Both the position numbers and the translations under genes were made by a program. Under the pieces are notes generated by a model. It made no database searches and was not told the DNA's origin. It saw nothing but the letters and a program-made list of their open reading frames with translations. Below are positions 1 through 8,370 of a stretch of DNA of 43,602 bases, piece by piece. The first letter of the stretch is position 1. Every line of letters begins with the position of its first letter. The DNA is from Verrucomicrobiota bacterium. Its GTDB lineage: Bacteria > Verrucomicrobiota > Verrucomicrobiia > Limisphaerales > UBA9464. Location of the stretch: assembly GCA_947454705.1 (NCBI GenBank), contig CANGKZ010000041.1, positions 1-43,602 of the forward strand. Reading direction: 5' to 3'.

Positions 1-346
1 CCAACGTGCTGTTGGGAGGAATCACCACTGGCGGAAGGTCCGAGTGCATCTGCTCCCGGTACTGCACCAGGGCGATTTCGTAATAGTCGGAACCCGGATA
101 GGTCGTGGTATCCGGCACAGCCACCGGAATCGTCTGTCCGAGGTTGTTGGTGCTCGTCCAGGTGGGGAGCGAGTCCTTGAACTTCTCCAACAGCGGACTG
201 TAAGCGTAGTTCGGCTTACTGTAGTCCACTGAATTATCTCCAGTCAGGGAGGGGGGAAGAGCATTCAACTGCGAGAGTCCGACTGCCAGACCTGCAATTT
301 GAAGCGCTCTCCTCATCAGAGCTTTTGGTTTCATTCTTATATGCAT
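1..346 (-). CDS. Multicopper oxidase, N-terminal part only (cut by window edge)
   Basis: Only the first 115 codons are present; the frame stays open to base 1. The protein begins with a signal-like stretch (MKPKALMRRALQIAGLAVGL) and then reads SDYYEIALVQYREQMHSDLP, a segment I associate with the start of secreted bilirubin-oxidase/CotA-like multicopper oxidases, which oxidise metals or phenols with reduction of oxygen to water. The copper ligands lie beyond the window, so the assignment rests on the N-terminus alone. The first ATG is at 346; the ATG at 334 also gives a good signal peptide. No strong ribosome binding site precedes either. It lies on the same strand as a two-component system and a complete second multicopper oxidase, separated from the regulator gene by 980 bp. 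A surface or periplasmic oxidase is likely; substrate unknown. Confidence 0.6.
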   Translation of the reverse strand, partial: MHIRMKPKALMRRALQIAGLAVGLSQLNALPPSLTGDNSVDYSKPNYAYSPLLEKFKDSLPTWTSTNNLGQTIPVAVPDTTTYPGSDYYEIALVQYREQMHSDLPPVVIPPNSTL

Positions 347-440
347 GATTTCACCGAAATCAGCGTTTGATGTGCTTTCCCGCACGGCAGGATTGCCGCT
401 GATATTGGGCGGATCCTCTCATGGAACGATGGGTGTTCAA

Positions 441-450
441 TGAACGTTCA
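441..450. promoter_or_regulatory. Small palindrome upstream of the partial multicopper oxidase gene
   Basis: TGAACGTTCA is a perfect 10-bp palindrome about 95 bp upstream of the oxidase start, within a broader imperfect inverted repeat (GTGTTC...AACAC). It could be an operator, but a palindrome of this length is not rare and there is no second copy to support it. Confidence 0.25.
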
Positions 451-524
451 AACACGCTCCAGAGGTTTAGATCGTCGGCCGTCGGGCTGGTGTAGGGTTT
501 ATTCCTAAATTAAATGAGGCGTTT

Positions 525-548
525 GCCCCTCCAAAAAAGGGGCTTTTA
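525..548 (+). terminator. Terminator-like hairpin with no obvious upstream gene
   Basis: GCCCCT and AGGGGC form a 6-bp stem around a 7-nt loop, followed by TTTTA on the plus strand. It resembles an intrinsic terminator, yet no plus-strand gene is visible before it. It may end a short untranslated transcript, or be a chance structure. Confidence 0.3.
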
Positions 549-1026
549 TACCCGGGAGAAGCCTCAGAAAAAGACATCGTATCCGTTTCTCCTTCAGTGA
601 GTTGTATCACGTTGCAACCTCCTCCGAAAAATCAAGCATACTTCCTAGTCAGCGAACCCCGATCCCGGTTGGCTCAACTGGGCGTACAATAAATGCAAAC
701 AACCCCCCTAAACCCTAGGGGTGTGCTAAACGGCTCAGAAGGGCTCCGTAGTTCCCGAAAAAGCTGAATGGGCGGAGCCAACGAGGGGGGCCACCGGTTC
801 GTTGACTTGAGTTGAAGCCAATCCGAACCAGTTTTTCCGATGAGCTCGCGGGAGGCGAAAATCCCAAAATCGACGAAGATTCACGGCCTTTTCGTTCCAC
901 TCGCCTGAGTCAGGATTGGAGCGATCCAGCTGAAAACGGCAGTGGAGAGGGAAAGCAACCGCAGATAACCGCGGATGGACGCGGATTCGACTGCGCGGAA
1001 CGGAGGCCATTGACACCTCCTCAGTC

Positions 1027-1092
1027 GGTGAATGGATTGGAGGCGCATCGAACGATTCAGCTCCTTCTCCCTCCGCGTTCGTCGGCGTCCAT
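1027..1092. repeat. 66-bp dispersed repeat, copy 1
   Basis: This block aligns without gaps to 37655-37720, with about 55 of 66 identical bases counted by eye. It shares GGCGCATCGA and CTCCTTCTCC and ends in GCGTCCAT. Both copies are non-coding, which points to a dispersed intergenic element. Confidence 0.7.
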
Positions 1093-1326
1093 TGTAGATC
1101 CAGCGGCCGTGTTCCGCTTGGAATCAGAGTATTTCACTGCAACTTCATGGCCCGACCCGATTGGCAAACGGGATCGTCACGAACAAATCCACCCAACCGC
1201 TGGCCCTGCGTCTCGGTTTAGTTTTGATCCCGAGCCGATATTCCCCGCAGGCTTGCCCGCGCATCCTTCGGATTCCTCGCAGGCATTCCTGGAGGGGGGA
1301 ATAAGACATGGAATAAACCAAAGGCT

Positions 1327-1989
1327 TCAGACTGCGGGTGATGTCGCGGTGACTTTGGCGTAAAGGAGTGCAGCCTCCGTCCGGGTCGTGACCCCTAGCT
1401 TGGCAAAAATGCGGGATAAATGGTTTCTTACCGTCTTTTCCGACAATCCCACGTCCGTGCCGATTTCCTTGTTTCGCCGTCCCATGGCCAGCCGGCGCAT
1501 GATCGAATGTTCCATTTCGCTGAGTCCAAATGCGGACTCCCCTTCGCCGCCTCGGTGCCGTGCCTGCCGAATCACGGCCCCCGCCACCGCCGGATCCAAC
1601 ACCTGCCCGCCGCGCGCCACCTCGATCAATGCTTCCGAGATGGATGGGCCGGCCGAGTGCTTCAGCATGTAGCCATCCGCCCCCGAAGCCATTGCCGTCA
1701 CCACGTTGGCATCGTCCCCATAGGACGTTAGAATCAACACCCGGGTCTTTGGACAGACCATTTTGACCCGGCGGCAAACCTCGGTGCCCGGCAGGTCCGG
1801 AAACCGGAGATCCAGCAGCAGCACATCGGGATGGTGGGCCAGGCAGTGTGCGATCGCCTCGTGCCCCGAACCCGCCTCGCTTACCACCCGGAGCGCGGCA
1901 CATTCGTCCAACACCGCACGGATCCCCGCGGCGACCACTGGATGATCATCGGCCACCACGACACGGATCTGGTTGATAAAATCACTCAT
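1327..1989 (-). CDS. NarL/LuxR-family response regulator
   Basis: A 220-residue two-domain regulator. The receiver domain (about 8-125) has the acidic pair D14/D15, phospho-acceptor D60 in LLLDLRFPD, T88 and K110. The C-terminal LuxR-type helix-turn-helix (about 150-210) contains GLSEMEHSIMRRL and GLSEKTVRNHLSRIFAKLGV. It is expected to bind DNA when phosphorylated by the kinase encoded immediately upstream. I chose the ATG at 1989 because it overlaps the end of the kinase gene in ATGAGTGA, an 8-bp overlap typical of translational coupling; an in-frame ATG at 2040 would add 17 residues not expected for the family. Its position between two multicopper oxidase genes makes those genes candidate targets, which is inference. 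Confidence 0.92.
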   Translation of the reverse strand: MSDFINQIRVVVADDHPVVAAGIRAVLDECAALRVVSEAGSGHEAIAHCLAHHPDVLLLDLRFPDLPGTEVCRRVKMVCPKTRVLILTSYGDDANVVTAMASGADGYMLKHSAGPSISEALIEVARGGQVLDPAVAGAVIRQARHRGGEGESAFGLSEMEHSIMRRLAMGRRNKEIGTDVGLSEKTVRNHLSRIFAKLGVTTRTEAALLYAKVTATSPAV

Positions 1990-3808
1990 CGTTTTTGAAT
2001 TCGAAATAAAGATGGGTCGGCCCACCGGTCCGGGATTCAATCCTCACGCTGCCGCTCATTTTTTCGGCACGTAATCGCATGTTGGTGAGGCCCCCCCCCA
2101 CGCGAAATGCGTCTTCGCCAACCCGGAAGCCCGCTCCGTTGTCCGTGACCAAAAGGCGGATAAACTGCTCGTCCCGGGTCAATCGAATATGAATCCGAGT
2201 CGCTCCTCCGTGGCGTATCGCGTTACTCGCCCCCTCGCGCGCCGTTTGGATGAGATGGACCACCTTCTCTTGATTCAGCCCGGAATCCGAACCGGGCTGA
2301 AAGGTGAACTCCACCTCGCGCCCGGTCGCCTTGCGCAGGCGGTCAGCCAAGATCGTCAGCGCGGTTGACGCAAGCTGGCTTGGTGAGATTTCCGGGTCCA
2401 ATTCCACGAGGAATCCCCGGAGATCCTTGATCATCGCATCCATCTCGTGCAGGACGTCCTGAATCATTTGAGCCTCACGGGACCCCTCCAGCCGCCGGGC
2501 TACGCGCCCAAGGCCCAATTCAATGGCGAAAAGCGACTGCACCGTTCCGTCGTGCAGGTCGCGGCTGATGCGGGCTTGAATCTCGGACGCTCGGCTCAGC
2601 AGCTGGCGCGACTCCTCCAACGACACGGCCAGCGCCAACACACGGCGGCGTTCCCGAAGTTGAATCCACAATGCCGCCGCCACCACCACGCTCAGACAGG
2701 TTCCCAACCCGAGCACGGTGTGGGCCCGCCTGGCAGTCGATTGCATTTCAAACAGCGGAGTGGAGTAAAACCTCACTACCATCTGGCGGGTATAAAAGGG
2801 GCGGATCATCTCCAGTTTGAAGCCGGGGTTCCACGACAGCCCTCCGCCGGCACTTTCCCCGGTGGCCGCCCACGAGGGAGGAAATTGGTTCATGGGACGT
2901 TTCAGTCCCGCGAATCGGGGCTTCGGAGGGATGTCTGCCTCCGTATCCAGCAACTCCATGCAGATCTCCTGGGGGCCACGTCCAAGCACTTCCTCCAGCA
3001 TGCGATCGAGAGAAACCGACGCGGTCAACAAACCGAAAATCAGGCTGAACCGGCGATCCACCGCTAATTCGGAGGAATTTTCATACTCCGACTCGCTGGT
3101 GGACGTATTGCCGTCCAGAAAGACTGGGAGCGCAAAGGTAAATCCGCGTATCGCCCTTCCGTGAACGTCCATCCCCACCACCCGGGGACGACTGGCCCGG
3201 ATCAACCCGTTCACGACGGCCCGGCTCATCGTCAACTCCAACTCCCGGTCGGGAAGCCCGGTTTCGCATCGGGATTTAATCGTCCACATCGCATTGTACC
3301 AGACCAGCGAGGTCGCAGCGCCCGGGGCAACTAGGGGACTTGGAATGACTTCGTAGGAGATAGAAACACCAATGTCTTGCCGTCGGCAAAGGGTCACCAT
3401 GCGGCGCCAAAGCGCTTCGGTCATCGGGGTCCACCGGAGCTCCGTCAACGCCCCAAAATTGACGATAGGGTTGAGTTGATAGGTGAAGGTGTCGAACTTC
3501 ACCTGATCGATTGGCAATTGGTTCCGGGAGAAATCTTGGAACCGTTCCAAGGCGTGCTGATACGTCTCGATCTTGGATTCCAAACGCTCCCACATGGATT
3601 CACACCCGGCCTCAAACCGTCGACGATCGGCGACACGCGCATCCTGCCAGATGGATCTGGCCTCAATGAGCGTGAGCAAAATTCCCAACAGCAGAGAGAA
3701 GCACGGAATCACCCATGGAATCCGGACCCAAAACCGCTGATTTGCTCCTCGATACACCCCCGCGATGTTTGACCGGGGAATTTTTGATGTCGAGCGATCG
3801 CATGGCAT
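1982..3808 (-). CDS. CHASE-type membrane sensor histidine kinase, HisKA_3 (NarX/DesK-like)
   Basis: A 608-residue sensor kinase. Transmembrane segment 1 is at about 31-49 and segment 2 at about 364-384; the roughly 310-residue region between them should be periplasmic and resembles a CHASE ligand-binding domain (for example FGALTELRWTP and GFTFALPVFLDG). The cytoplasmic part has a HisKA_3 H-box RDLHDGTVQSL with H419, then an ATPase domain with N-box GASNAIRHGG (N529) and G-boxes TDNGAGF and GGGLTNMRLRA. It should phosphorylate the overlapping NarL-type regulator. The ATG at 3808 lies 1 bp from a 14-bp palindrome; a GTG at 3757 (YRGANQRFW follows) is an alternative that leaves the hydrophobic segment intact and puts the palindrome 53 bp upstream. 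The ligand is unknown. Confidence 0.9.
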   Translation of the reverse strand: MPCDRSTSKIPRSNIAGVYRGANQRFWVRIPWVIPCFSLLLGILLTLIEARSIWQDARVADRRRFEAGCESMWERLESKIETYQHALERFQDFSRNQLPIDQVKFDTFTYQLNPIVNFGALTELRWTPMTEALWRRMVTLCRRQDIGVSISYEVIPSPLVAPGAATSLVWYNAMWTIKSRCETGLPDRELELTMSRAVVNGLIRASRPRVVGMDVHGRAIRGFTFALPVFLDGNTSTSESEYENSSELAVDRRFSLIFGLLTASVSLDRMLEEVLGRGPQEICMELLDTEADIPPKPRFAGLKRPMNQFPPSWAATGESAGGGLSWNPGFKLEMIRPFYTRQMVVRFYSTPLFEMQSTARRAHTVLGLGTCLSVVVAAALWIQLRERRRVLALAVSLEESRQLLSRASEIQARISRDLHDGTVQSLFAIELGLGRVARRLEGSREAQMIQDVLHEMDAMIKDLRGFLVELDPEISPSQLASTALTILADRLRKATGREVEFTFQPGSDSGLNQEKVVHLIQTAREGASNAIRHGGATRIHIRLTRDEQFIRLLVTDNGAGFRVGEDAFRVGGGLTNMRLRAEKMSGSVRIESRTGGPTHLYFEFKNDE

Positions 3809-3809
3809 C

Positions 3810-3823
3810 GGGACATTTGTCCC
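3810..3823. promoter_or_regulatory. 14-bp palindrome shared with the oxidase promoter region, copy 1
   Basis: GGGACATTTGTCCC is a perfect inverted repeat (GGGACA-NN-TGTCCC) just upstream of the kinase start. The surrounding 17 bases, read on the minus strand as GAGGGACAAATGTCCCG, are identical to those at 6563-6580, upstream of the multicopper oxidase. Copies before two same-strand genes suggest an operator. The inner ACA-NN-TGT matches the core of CopY/BlaI/MecI-type operators, but that similarity is only suggestive. Confidence 0.55.
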
Positions 3824-4040
3824 TCGAAGCCATCCATTTCACACGCCCCACCCACTCAAACGAAGGGGGCGTGCAGTGCTTCGCTCTCAGCTCCTGGTGC
3901 GATGCGGTTCGGTGGGGTGCAATGAAAAAGGAGGACCGGGGCGCAGCCCTCCTCAACAAACCGGGATGGAAGGATTCATCCGCCAACGGCGTCATCCGCC
4001 GCGGGCTTTTGGATGAATCAATCCACCCGGAGCATCAATC

Positions 4041-4072
4041 TCCGCTCCCGGATATTAAACGCCGGGAACGGA
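4041..4072 (-). terminator. Strong hairpin just after the multicopper oxidase gene
   Basis: TCCGCTCCCGG (4041-4051) and CCGGGAACGGA (4062-4072) form an 11-bp stem with one mismatch on the plus strand, which becomes a G-U pair in minus-strand RNA, around a 10-nt loop. It lies 25 nt past the oxidase stop codon. There is no U-tract, so it may protect the mRNA 3' end or work with Rho rather than be a classical intrinsic terminator. Confidence 0.45.
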
Positions 4073-4096
4073 GAGGATGCGTGTTGGATTCTCTTA

Positions 4097-6505
4097 TTAG
4101 TGACCCGCTGTCTTGGAAATGACGAAGGGACGCATCATGTCATTGTCTTCATGATCAATGATGTGACAGTGGTACATATAACCTGGCCCACCCGGGAGTC
4201 CGAAGCCGTCGTTTTTCACTCCCATGGGCGCGCCCGGATCGAACGGGAAGGTGTTCTGTCCCGGTTTGACGCTCAAGACTCCCAGATCCTGCGGAGCCCA
4301 TCGAACCACAAAGCGACTGACCGTGCCGGGCATGACATTAATCGTATCCTTCCAGCCCGCTTGGTTGGGGTCGGGAGGGATCGGATTGCCGATCAAGTAG
4401 GGAGTGGTATCAGGATTTCCACCCATCGCCCCGGGAGAACTCAGGTAGGGCAGCGGAGTGCCGCCTCCATAGAGCGCGCCAATCTGGGAACCGCCAAGGA
4501 ACCAGGAATACTCGTAGGCTTCCGTCCGATATCCCGGAGAACTGAAATAGGGATTGGAGGGATTTGGATTCGCCGGATTTTGATCCGGCCGAACCGCTCC
4601 CACGTTAAGAATTTGATTGTTTAACAGCTGGAATTGAACCAAGTGGATGTGCATGGGATGCGCATCCGGAGTCAGGTTCACGAACTCCCAAATTTCGGTG
4701 CTGCCAATCTGGGGGTACTCCGAGACGTTGACCGTTCCATTCGCGATCGGGGTGGTGTCGGGAACCGGCGCACCGGTCTGCCAATTGAACGAGCCCACGG
4801 GGGTCTCTCCATTGTAATGGGTGTTGTTGATCAACACCTTGACCGGAGAACCCGTGTCGGGGTGCTCCTGTTCGATCAGAACCAGGCGCCGGGTGTTCTG
4901 CACTTTCACCCCGGCTCCAAAGCCTCCGCGTCCGTTGGCCAACTGGACAATCTGATCTGCATTGCGTCGCAACTGCGCATTGGGAACGGCGGGATTGAAG
5001 GACAAATCCTTGATGGGCAACCCGCTCTTGACCCTGAACTGCATGACCAAACCGTCCAAGGCGGGATCGGGAGCGGTTCCGCCCGGAAACGGGTAGTTGG
5101 CGTCGTTGCGAACGGTCAACGTCCGGCCGGCGAAGCCCGCGAAGTCGACGATCACATCGAACCGTTCGCCCGGAGACATCAGCATTCGCGGCTGCTGGAT
5201 CGTTTGGGATCCGAACGGACTTGCCGAGGTGTCATCCCGATTGAACGTGAAGGGGATGAACGAGCTGAGAGCCACCGGCTTGTCGAGCAATCCACCGTCC
5301 GTACCGATCTGCCAGATTTCAGGCACCGCTCCGGGACCGGACTGGCCGGCCTCATTGGCCATCGACAGGGAGAGGAACCGGGCGTTGCAACCGTTCAGAA
5401 AGCGGAAGCGATAACGACGAGGCTGGACCGTCATGTAGGGCCAGCTCTTTCCATTGACGACGATGACATCCCCGTAGGACTCCGGGATCAAGTAAGGATG
5501 CAACCCGGGGTTTCCAGGATCGCCATTCAAACCGGCGCCGCCCGGATTCCCGTCGGCGAAGTAGAGCTGACCGTTGGTGTCGAATTGCCGATCCTGAATT
5601 ACGATCGGCACTTCCTGGTCCTCGGAGGGAAGTGCCGGGGAGACCTTGGACTCCAAATCACCACGGATCAGGTAGAACCCGGCCAGACCGGCATACACGT
5701 TCAAACGGGTCTCTCCCACCGTATGATCATGATACCAGAGAGTGCTGGGTTGGTTGCGATTGACGTACTTGAAGGTGTCGGAAACGAAGGCAGGTCCCTT
5801 GATCGCAGCGTCGGGCGTGAACCAGGAGTCCGGATGACCGTCGAATGCCGACGGAACAATCCCGCCGTGGAGATGAACAATGGTGGGTTGGGGTCCGCTG
5901 TAAAAATCACTATTTCCCCAAGCCAGGCCGGTCTTGGGATCGCTACCGCCGAACTTCATGGGTGTTTTCAGGGGATCCGCCCAATTGAGGGATTGATCCA
6001 CCGTCAGGAACTTTTGGAGCAACGGTCCGGGCAACACGTTTCCATCGAGATCCTTGAACGGAACGAGCTGGTTGACCATTTTCACGCTGGTGGCCTTGCC
6101 AAATTCAGCCTCGATCGTGGGAGCCGGATAGGACGGGCCGAAGGAACGGCCGTTCTGGTCGACGCGATAGCCCCAAAGGTAGGTTCCCTTCTGGGGATTG
6201 ATCCGGGCGACCTTGGCCCCGGTGGCTTGGTCTAAATAGGTCACCGAAGTGGGCAGCGATGCGTAGAACGATGCAGGCAGGATTCGTTGCTGGAATTCGG
6301 AAGCAGTGATCGTGATTCCTGTCGAGTCCGCGCTTTGAACCACCGAATATCCTGATCCCGTCGGAATGGATTCACTGAACTTGGCTAGCCGGAAAGGATC
6401 CAAGACGGTCTGACCGATTTGCTGATTCGCAAAGGCCATGCCGACCGGTAAAACCAGCGCGCTTCCAGCGAATAATCGCCTGATTTTGGAGTTAATTCGT
6501 TTCAT
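4097..6505 (-). CDS. Secreted multicopper oxidase (CotA/bilirubin oxidase-like)
   Basis: An 802-residue exported oxidase that should couple one-electron oxidation of a substrate (phenolic, bilirubin-like, Mn2+ or Cu+) to reduction of oxygen to water. All four copper-binding segments are visible: HLHGG (H211, H213), WYHDHT (H259, H261), HPMHIH (H616, H619, H621) and YHCHIIDHEDNDM (H779, C780, H781, H785, axial M790). An axial Met, rather than Leu or Phe, predicts a moderate type 1 redox potential. The protein is about 300 residues longer than CotA, with extra segments between the copper regions. I chose ATG 6505 because it begins a normal signal peptide (MKRINSKIRRLFAGSALVLP); an ATG at 6541 would add 12 residues. 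A 14-bp palindrome lies 61 bp upstream and a hairpin follows the stop. Confidence 0.93.
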   Translation of the reverse strand: MKRINSKIRRLFAGSALVLPVGMAFANQQIGQTVLDPFRLAKFSESIPTGSGYSVVQSADSTGITITASEFQQRILPASFYASLPTSVTYLDQATGAKVARINPQKGTYLWGYRVDQNGRSFGPSYPAPTIEAEFGKATSVKMVNQLVPFKDLDGNVLPGPLLQKFLTVDQSLNWADPLKTPMKFGGSDPKTGLAWGNSDFYSGPQPTIVHLHGGIVPSAFDGHPDSWFTPDAAIKGPAFVSDTFKYVNRNQPSTLWYHDHTVGETRLNVYAGLAGFYLIRGDLESKVSPALPSEDQEVPIVIQDRQFDTNGQLYFADGNPGGAGLNGDPGNPGLHPYLIPESYGDVIVVNGKSWPYMTVQPRRYRFRFLNGCNARFLSLSMANEAGQSGPGAVPEIWQIGTDGGLLDKPVALSSFIPFTFNRDDTSASPFGSQTIQQPRMLMSPGERFDVIVDFAGFAGRTLTVRNDANYPFPGGTAPDPALDGLVMQFRVKSGLPIKDLSFNPAVPNAQLRRNADQIVQLANGRGGFGAGVKVQNTRRLVLIEQEHPDTGSPVKVLINNTHYNGETPVGSFNWQTGAPVPDTTPIANGTVNVSEYPQIGSTEIWEFVNLTPDAHPMHIHLVQFQLLNNQILNVGAVRPDQNPANPNPSNPYFSSPGYRTEAYEYSWFLGGSQIGALYGGGTPLPYLSSPGAMGGNPDTTPYLIGNPIPPDPNQAGWKDTINVMPGTVSRFVVRWAPQDLGVLSVKPGQNTFPFDPGAPMGVKNDGFGLPGGPGYMYHCHIIDHEDNDMMRPFVISKTAGH

Positions 6506-6541
6506 AGTAGGTAGTAAGGGGTAGACAAACGTCCCCCCCAT

Positions 6542-7022
6542 CGAAACGAGACCGATGCCTCAGGAGGGACAAATGTCCCGCAGCTTATTCCCCACACCTC
6601 AAATTCCGGTAGGGAGATTCTGGCTCTGCATAAAAAGTTGATTCATCACATCGCAGATAGGAATAGGAGTTTTTCTTATTACTCGTAGGGTGTGGCGCTT
6701 CCATTTTTTCTCGCGGTCGCTTTTGAAGATGGGTTTTTTCCAGGCCTTTCATTGGCTTTTTTCTAGTTTATCAGACCCCTAGATACGACCAGTCGTGTTC
6801 TTAGGCATTTTCCACAGAAAGAGCCTGTTCCGGGTTTAAGACCGTTCGCGTGAGTATCAACAAAACCCTAAGAAGGCATTTTTTCAGGAATAGGCGCTGA
6901 AACTTCGAACAATCCGCAGAATTGCGAATGCTCAACATTGGCAAAAGGTCAGCTTAAATCCGCCAATTGGAGAGCCTGCCGAGGGGAGAAAGTGGTTGGC
7001 GTTTTCGGGAATCGTGAGCGAA
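6542..7022. other. Gene-free, AT-richer region upstream of the multicopper oxidase
   Basis: No coding frame is convincing here. The stretch contains the palindrome at 6566-6579 and, from about 6640 to 6900, T-rich tracts poorer in G+C than the neighbouring genes. It should hold the minus-strand promoter for the oxidase. The base composition contrasts with the surrounding coding DNA, as expected for a regulatory or degenerating region. Confidence 0.5.
6566..6579. promoter_or_regulatory. 14-bp palindrome shared with the kinase upstream region, copy 2
   Basis: GGGACAAATGTCCC lies 61 bp upstream of the multicopper oxidase start codon. It is the same perfect palindrome as at 3810-3823, with identical flanks over 17 bases. 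The distance fits an operator overlapping or close to the promoter. No further copy was found in the window by eye. Confidence 0.6.
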
Positions 7023-7169
7023 ATGAGCGTTGAGATGGTTCACCCGGCAGGTGACGGACCTCAGGATTTTGCTGGTGAAGCAATGCGCGGGAGATCACGG
7101 GGGTGGATTGAATTGGGTTCAGTTCCGCAGAAAGGCACCCTATTCACTATTCGAATCCCCTTCGGTTAA
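7023..7169 (+). pseudogene. Remnant of a histidine kinase C-terminus
   Basis: The 48-codon frame ends in RGWIELGSVPQKGTLFTIRI, which resembles the final strand and G2 box of a histidine kinase ATPase domain (family pattern: GGxIxVxSxxGKGTxFTIxLP). Nothing upstream supplies the N, G1 or F boxes, so this looks like the tail of a decayed kinase gene. It lies 54 bp before an intact receiver/kinase gene on the same strand, which may once have been its partner. The match is short, so a chance resemblance is possible. Confidence 0.45.
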
Positions 7170-7223
7170 GTTGAGCTTCCCTGCTATGCCCTGATCCAGT
7201 TAATTTGGCCTTCTGAAAGTGGA

Positions 7224-8354
7224 ATGAAAGCACCTGTCCGCATCCTCGTCGTCGACGACGATAGCTTTCTCCGGCGCCAGATCGTTCAAATCCTAGAGCT
7301 CGAGAGCTACTTGGTCACCGAAGCCTGCAATGGGCGAGAGGGGCTTGCAGCCGCGCTAAAATTCCAACCAAGTTTGATCCTCTGTGATGTCTCGATGCCA
7401 GACATTGACGGATACGAGATGCTCCGTCGGTTGCGCGAATCAGAACCGTGGATCCCCATTCCCTTGATCTTTCTTTCCGTCCGGGCGGCACGAAACGACG
7501 TCCGGGTCGGCATGGAACTTGGCGCTGACGACTTCCTCGCCAAGCCTTTCGAAATTTCCGAACTTCTTCGCGCCGTCGAAACCCGCCTTCGCCTACACGC
7601 CCAAGCAGAAGCCCGGGCCGAACGACTCGTCGTCAACGAGCACGCCAAAATTCTGCTCAGGCTTCCCAACGAACTTCGCACGCGCCTCCACGGAATCATG
7701 GGGGCTGCTGAAATACTCAAACTGGACCTAGAAGCCTCGGGAAACCTTGCAGGTGAACCCGCTGGGATGCTCGAACTGATCCAAATCTCGTGCATCCGGC
7801 TTGAGCAACTCGCCACCAACCTAGTTCTACACCTGCAGCTTGAGCTCGCCACCAAGGTGGGGGCCGACAGTTCCAGCTTTACCGACGCCGGCCCGAGCCC
7901 GCTGGGGGACTGCGTCCGCACCTCCGCCGAAGCCGAGGCCAGCAAGCACCAAAGGCCACGCGATCTTCAACCCTCCGCCGCATCCGAAGTCAGTGTCGCC
8001 ATCGGGAACGAGTTTCTGAACAAGATCCTCCGCGAACTGATCGACAACGCCTTCAAGTTCTCCAAGCCCGGCACGCCGGTGGAAGTCTCGTGGCGCCAGT
8101 CAGAAGCGAGTGCGGAAGTGCTCATTGAAGACCGCGGCATCGGAATCACGCTGGAGGAAGCCGCCAACATGCGTCCCTTCCAGCAATGGCGACGCGCGCA
8201 ATTTGAGCAGCAAGGATTGGGTTTGGGATTCGGCATCGCACGCACTCTCGCGACCCTGAACGGCGCCACCGTGGCGATCGCTCCCCGTCTCAGCGCCGGC
8301 GGCGGCACGAGCGTCCTGCTCTCCATCCCGAAAGCTGTCCGTCCGGCCTTCTGA
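7224..8354 (+). CDS. Receiver domain fused to a histidine-kinase-like module lacking the H-box His
   Basis: A 376-residue protein. The receiver (about 6-123) is complete: D12/D13, phospho-acceptor D55 in LILCDVSMPDIDG, S85 and K107 in FLAKPF. The kinase-like part follows: the H-box region reads LPNELRTRLHGIMG, where the family has SHELRTPLNGIIG, so the phospho-accepting His is Asn149 (codon AAC, 7668-7670). The ATPase domain looks intact, with ELIDNAFKFSKPG, EDRGIGI and GLGLGFGIA. Hybrids of this order are cytoplasmic and take input through the receiver. Without the His, normal autophosphorylation is not expected; the protein could act as an allosteric or scaffolding kinase relative, or phosphorylate a different residue. 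No membrane segment. The gene stands alone on its strand. Confidence 0.88.
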   Translation: MKAPVRILVVDDDSFLRRQIVQILELESYLVTEACNGREGLAAALKFQPSLILCDVSMPDIDGYEMLRRLRESEPWIPIPLIFLSVRAARNDVRVGMELGADDFLAKPFEISELLRAVETRLRLHAQAEARAERLVVNEHAKILLRLPNELRTRLHGIMGAAEILKLDLEASGNLAGEPAGMLELIQISCIRLEQLATNLVLHLQLELATKVGADSSSFTDAGPSPLGDCVRTSAEAEASKHQRPRDLQPSAASEVSVAIGNEFLNKILRELIDNAFKFSKPGTPVEVSWRQSEASAEVLIEDRGIGITLEEAANMRPFQQWRRAQFEQQGLGLGFGIARTLATLNGATVAIAPRLSAGGGTSVLLSIPKAVRPAF

Positions 8355-8370
8355 ATCGGCACCGCCTCCC

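Larger units (their letters stand above)
347..1326. other. 980-bp gene-free region upstream of the partial multicopper oxidase
   Basis: I see no credible gene here; the 183-codon plus-strand frame at 812-1363 has no recognisable protein features and overlaps repeats. The region holds a 10-bp palindrome TGAACGTTCA (441-450), a hairpin followed by T residues (525-548), a weak inverted repeat CCCCTA/TAGGGG near 706-722, one copy of the CCGCAGATGGACGC-type repeat (955-994), and a 66-bp block (1027-1092) that matches 37655-37720. The half nearest base 347 is relatively AT-rich and should contain the promoter of the partial oxidase gene. Confidence 0.6.

Noticed and set aside
812-1363. Plus-strand open frame of 183 codons in the left intergenic region
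   Set aside because: It crosses two dispersed repeats, has no ribosome site or domain, and overlaps the end of the response regulator gene.
4634-6235. Plus-strand open frame of 533 codons
   Set aside because: It is opposite the multicopper oxidase, which has all its copper ligands. No recognisable motif in the antisense frame.
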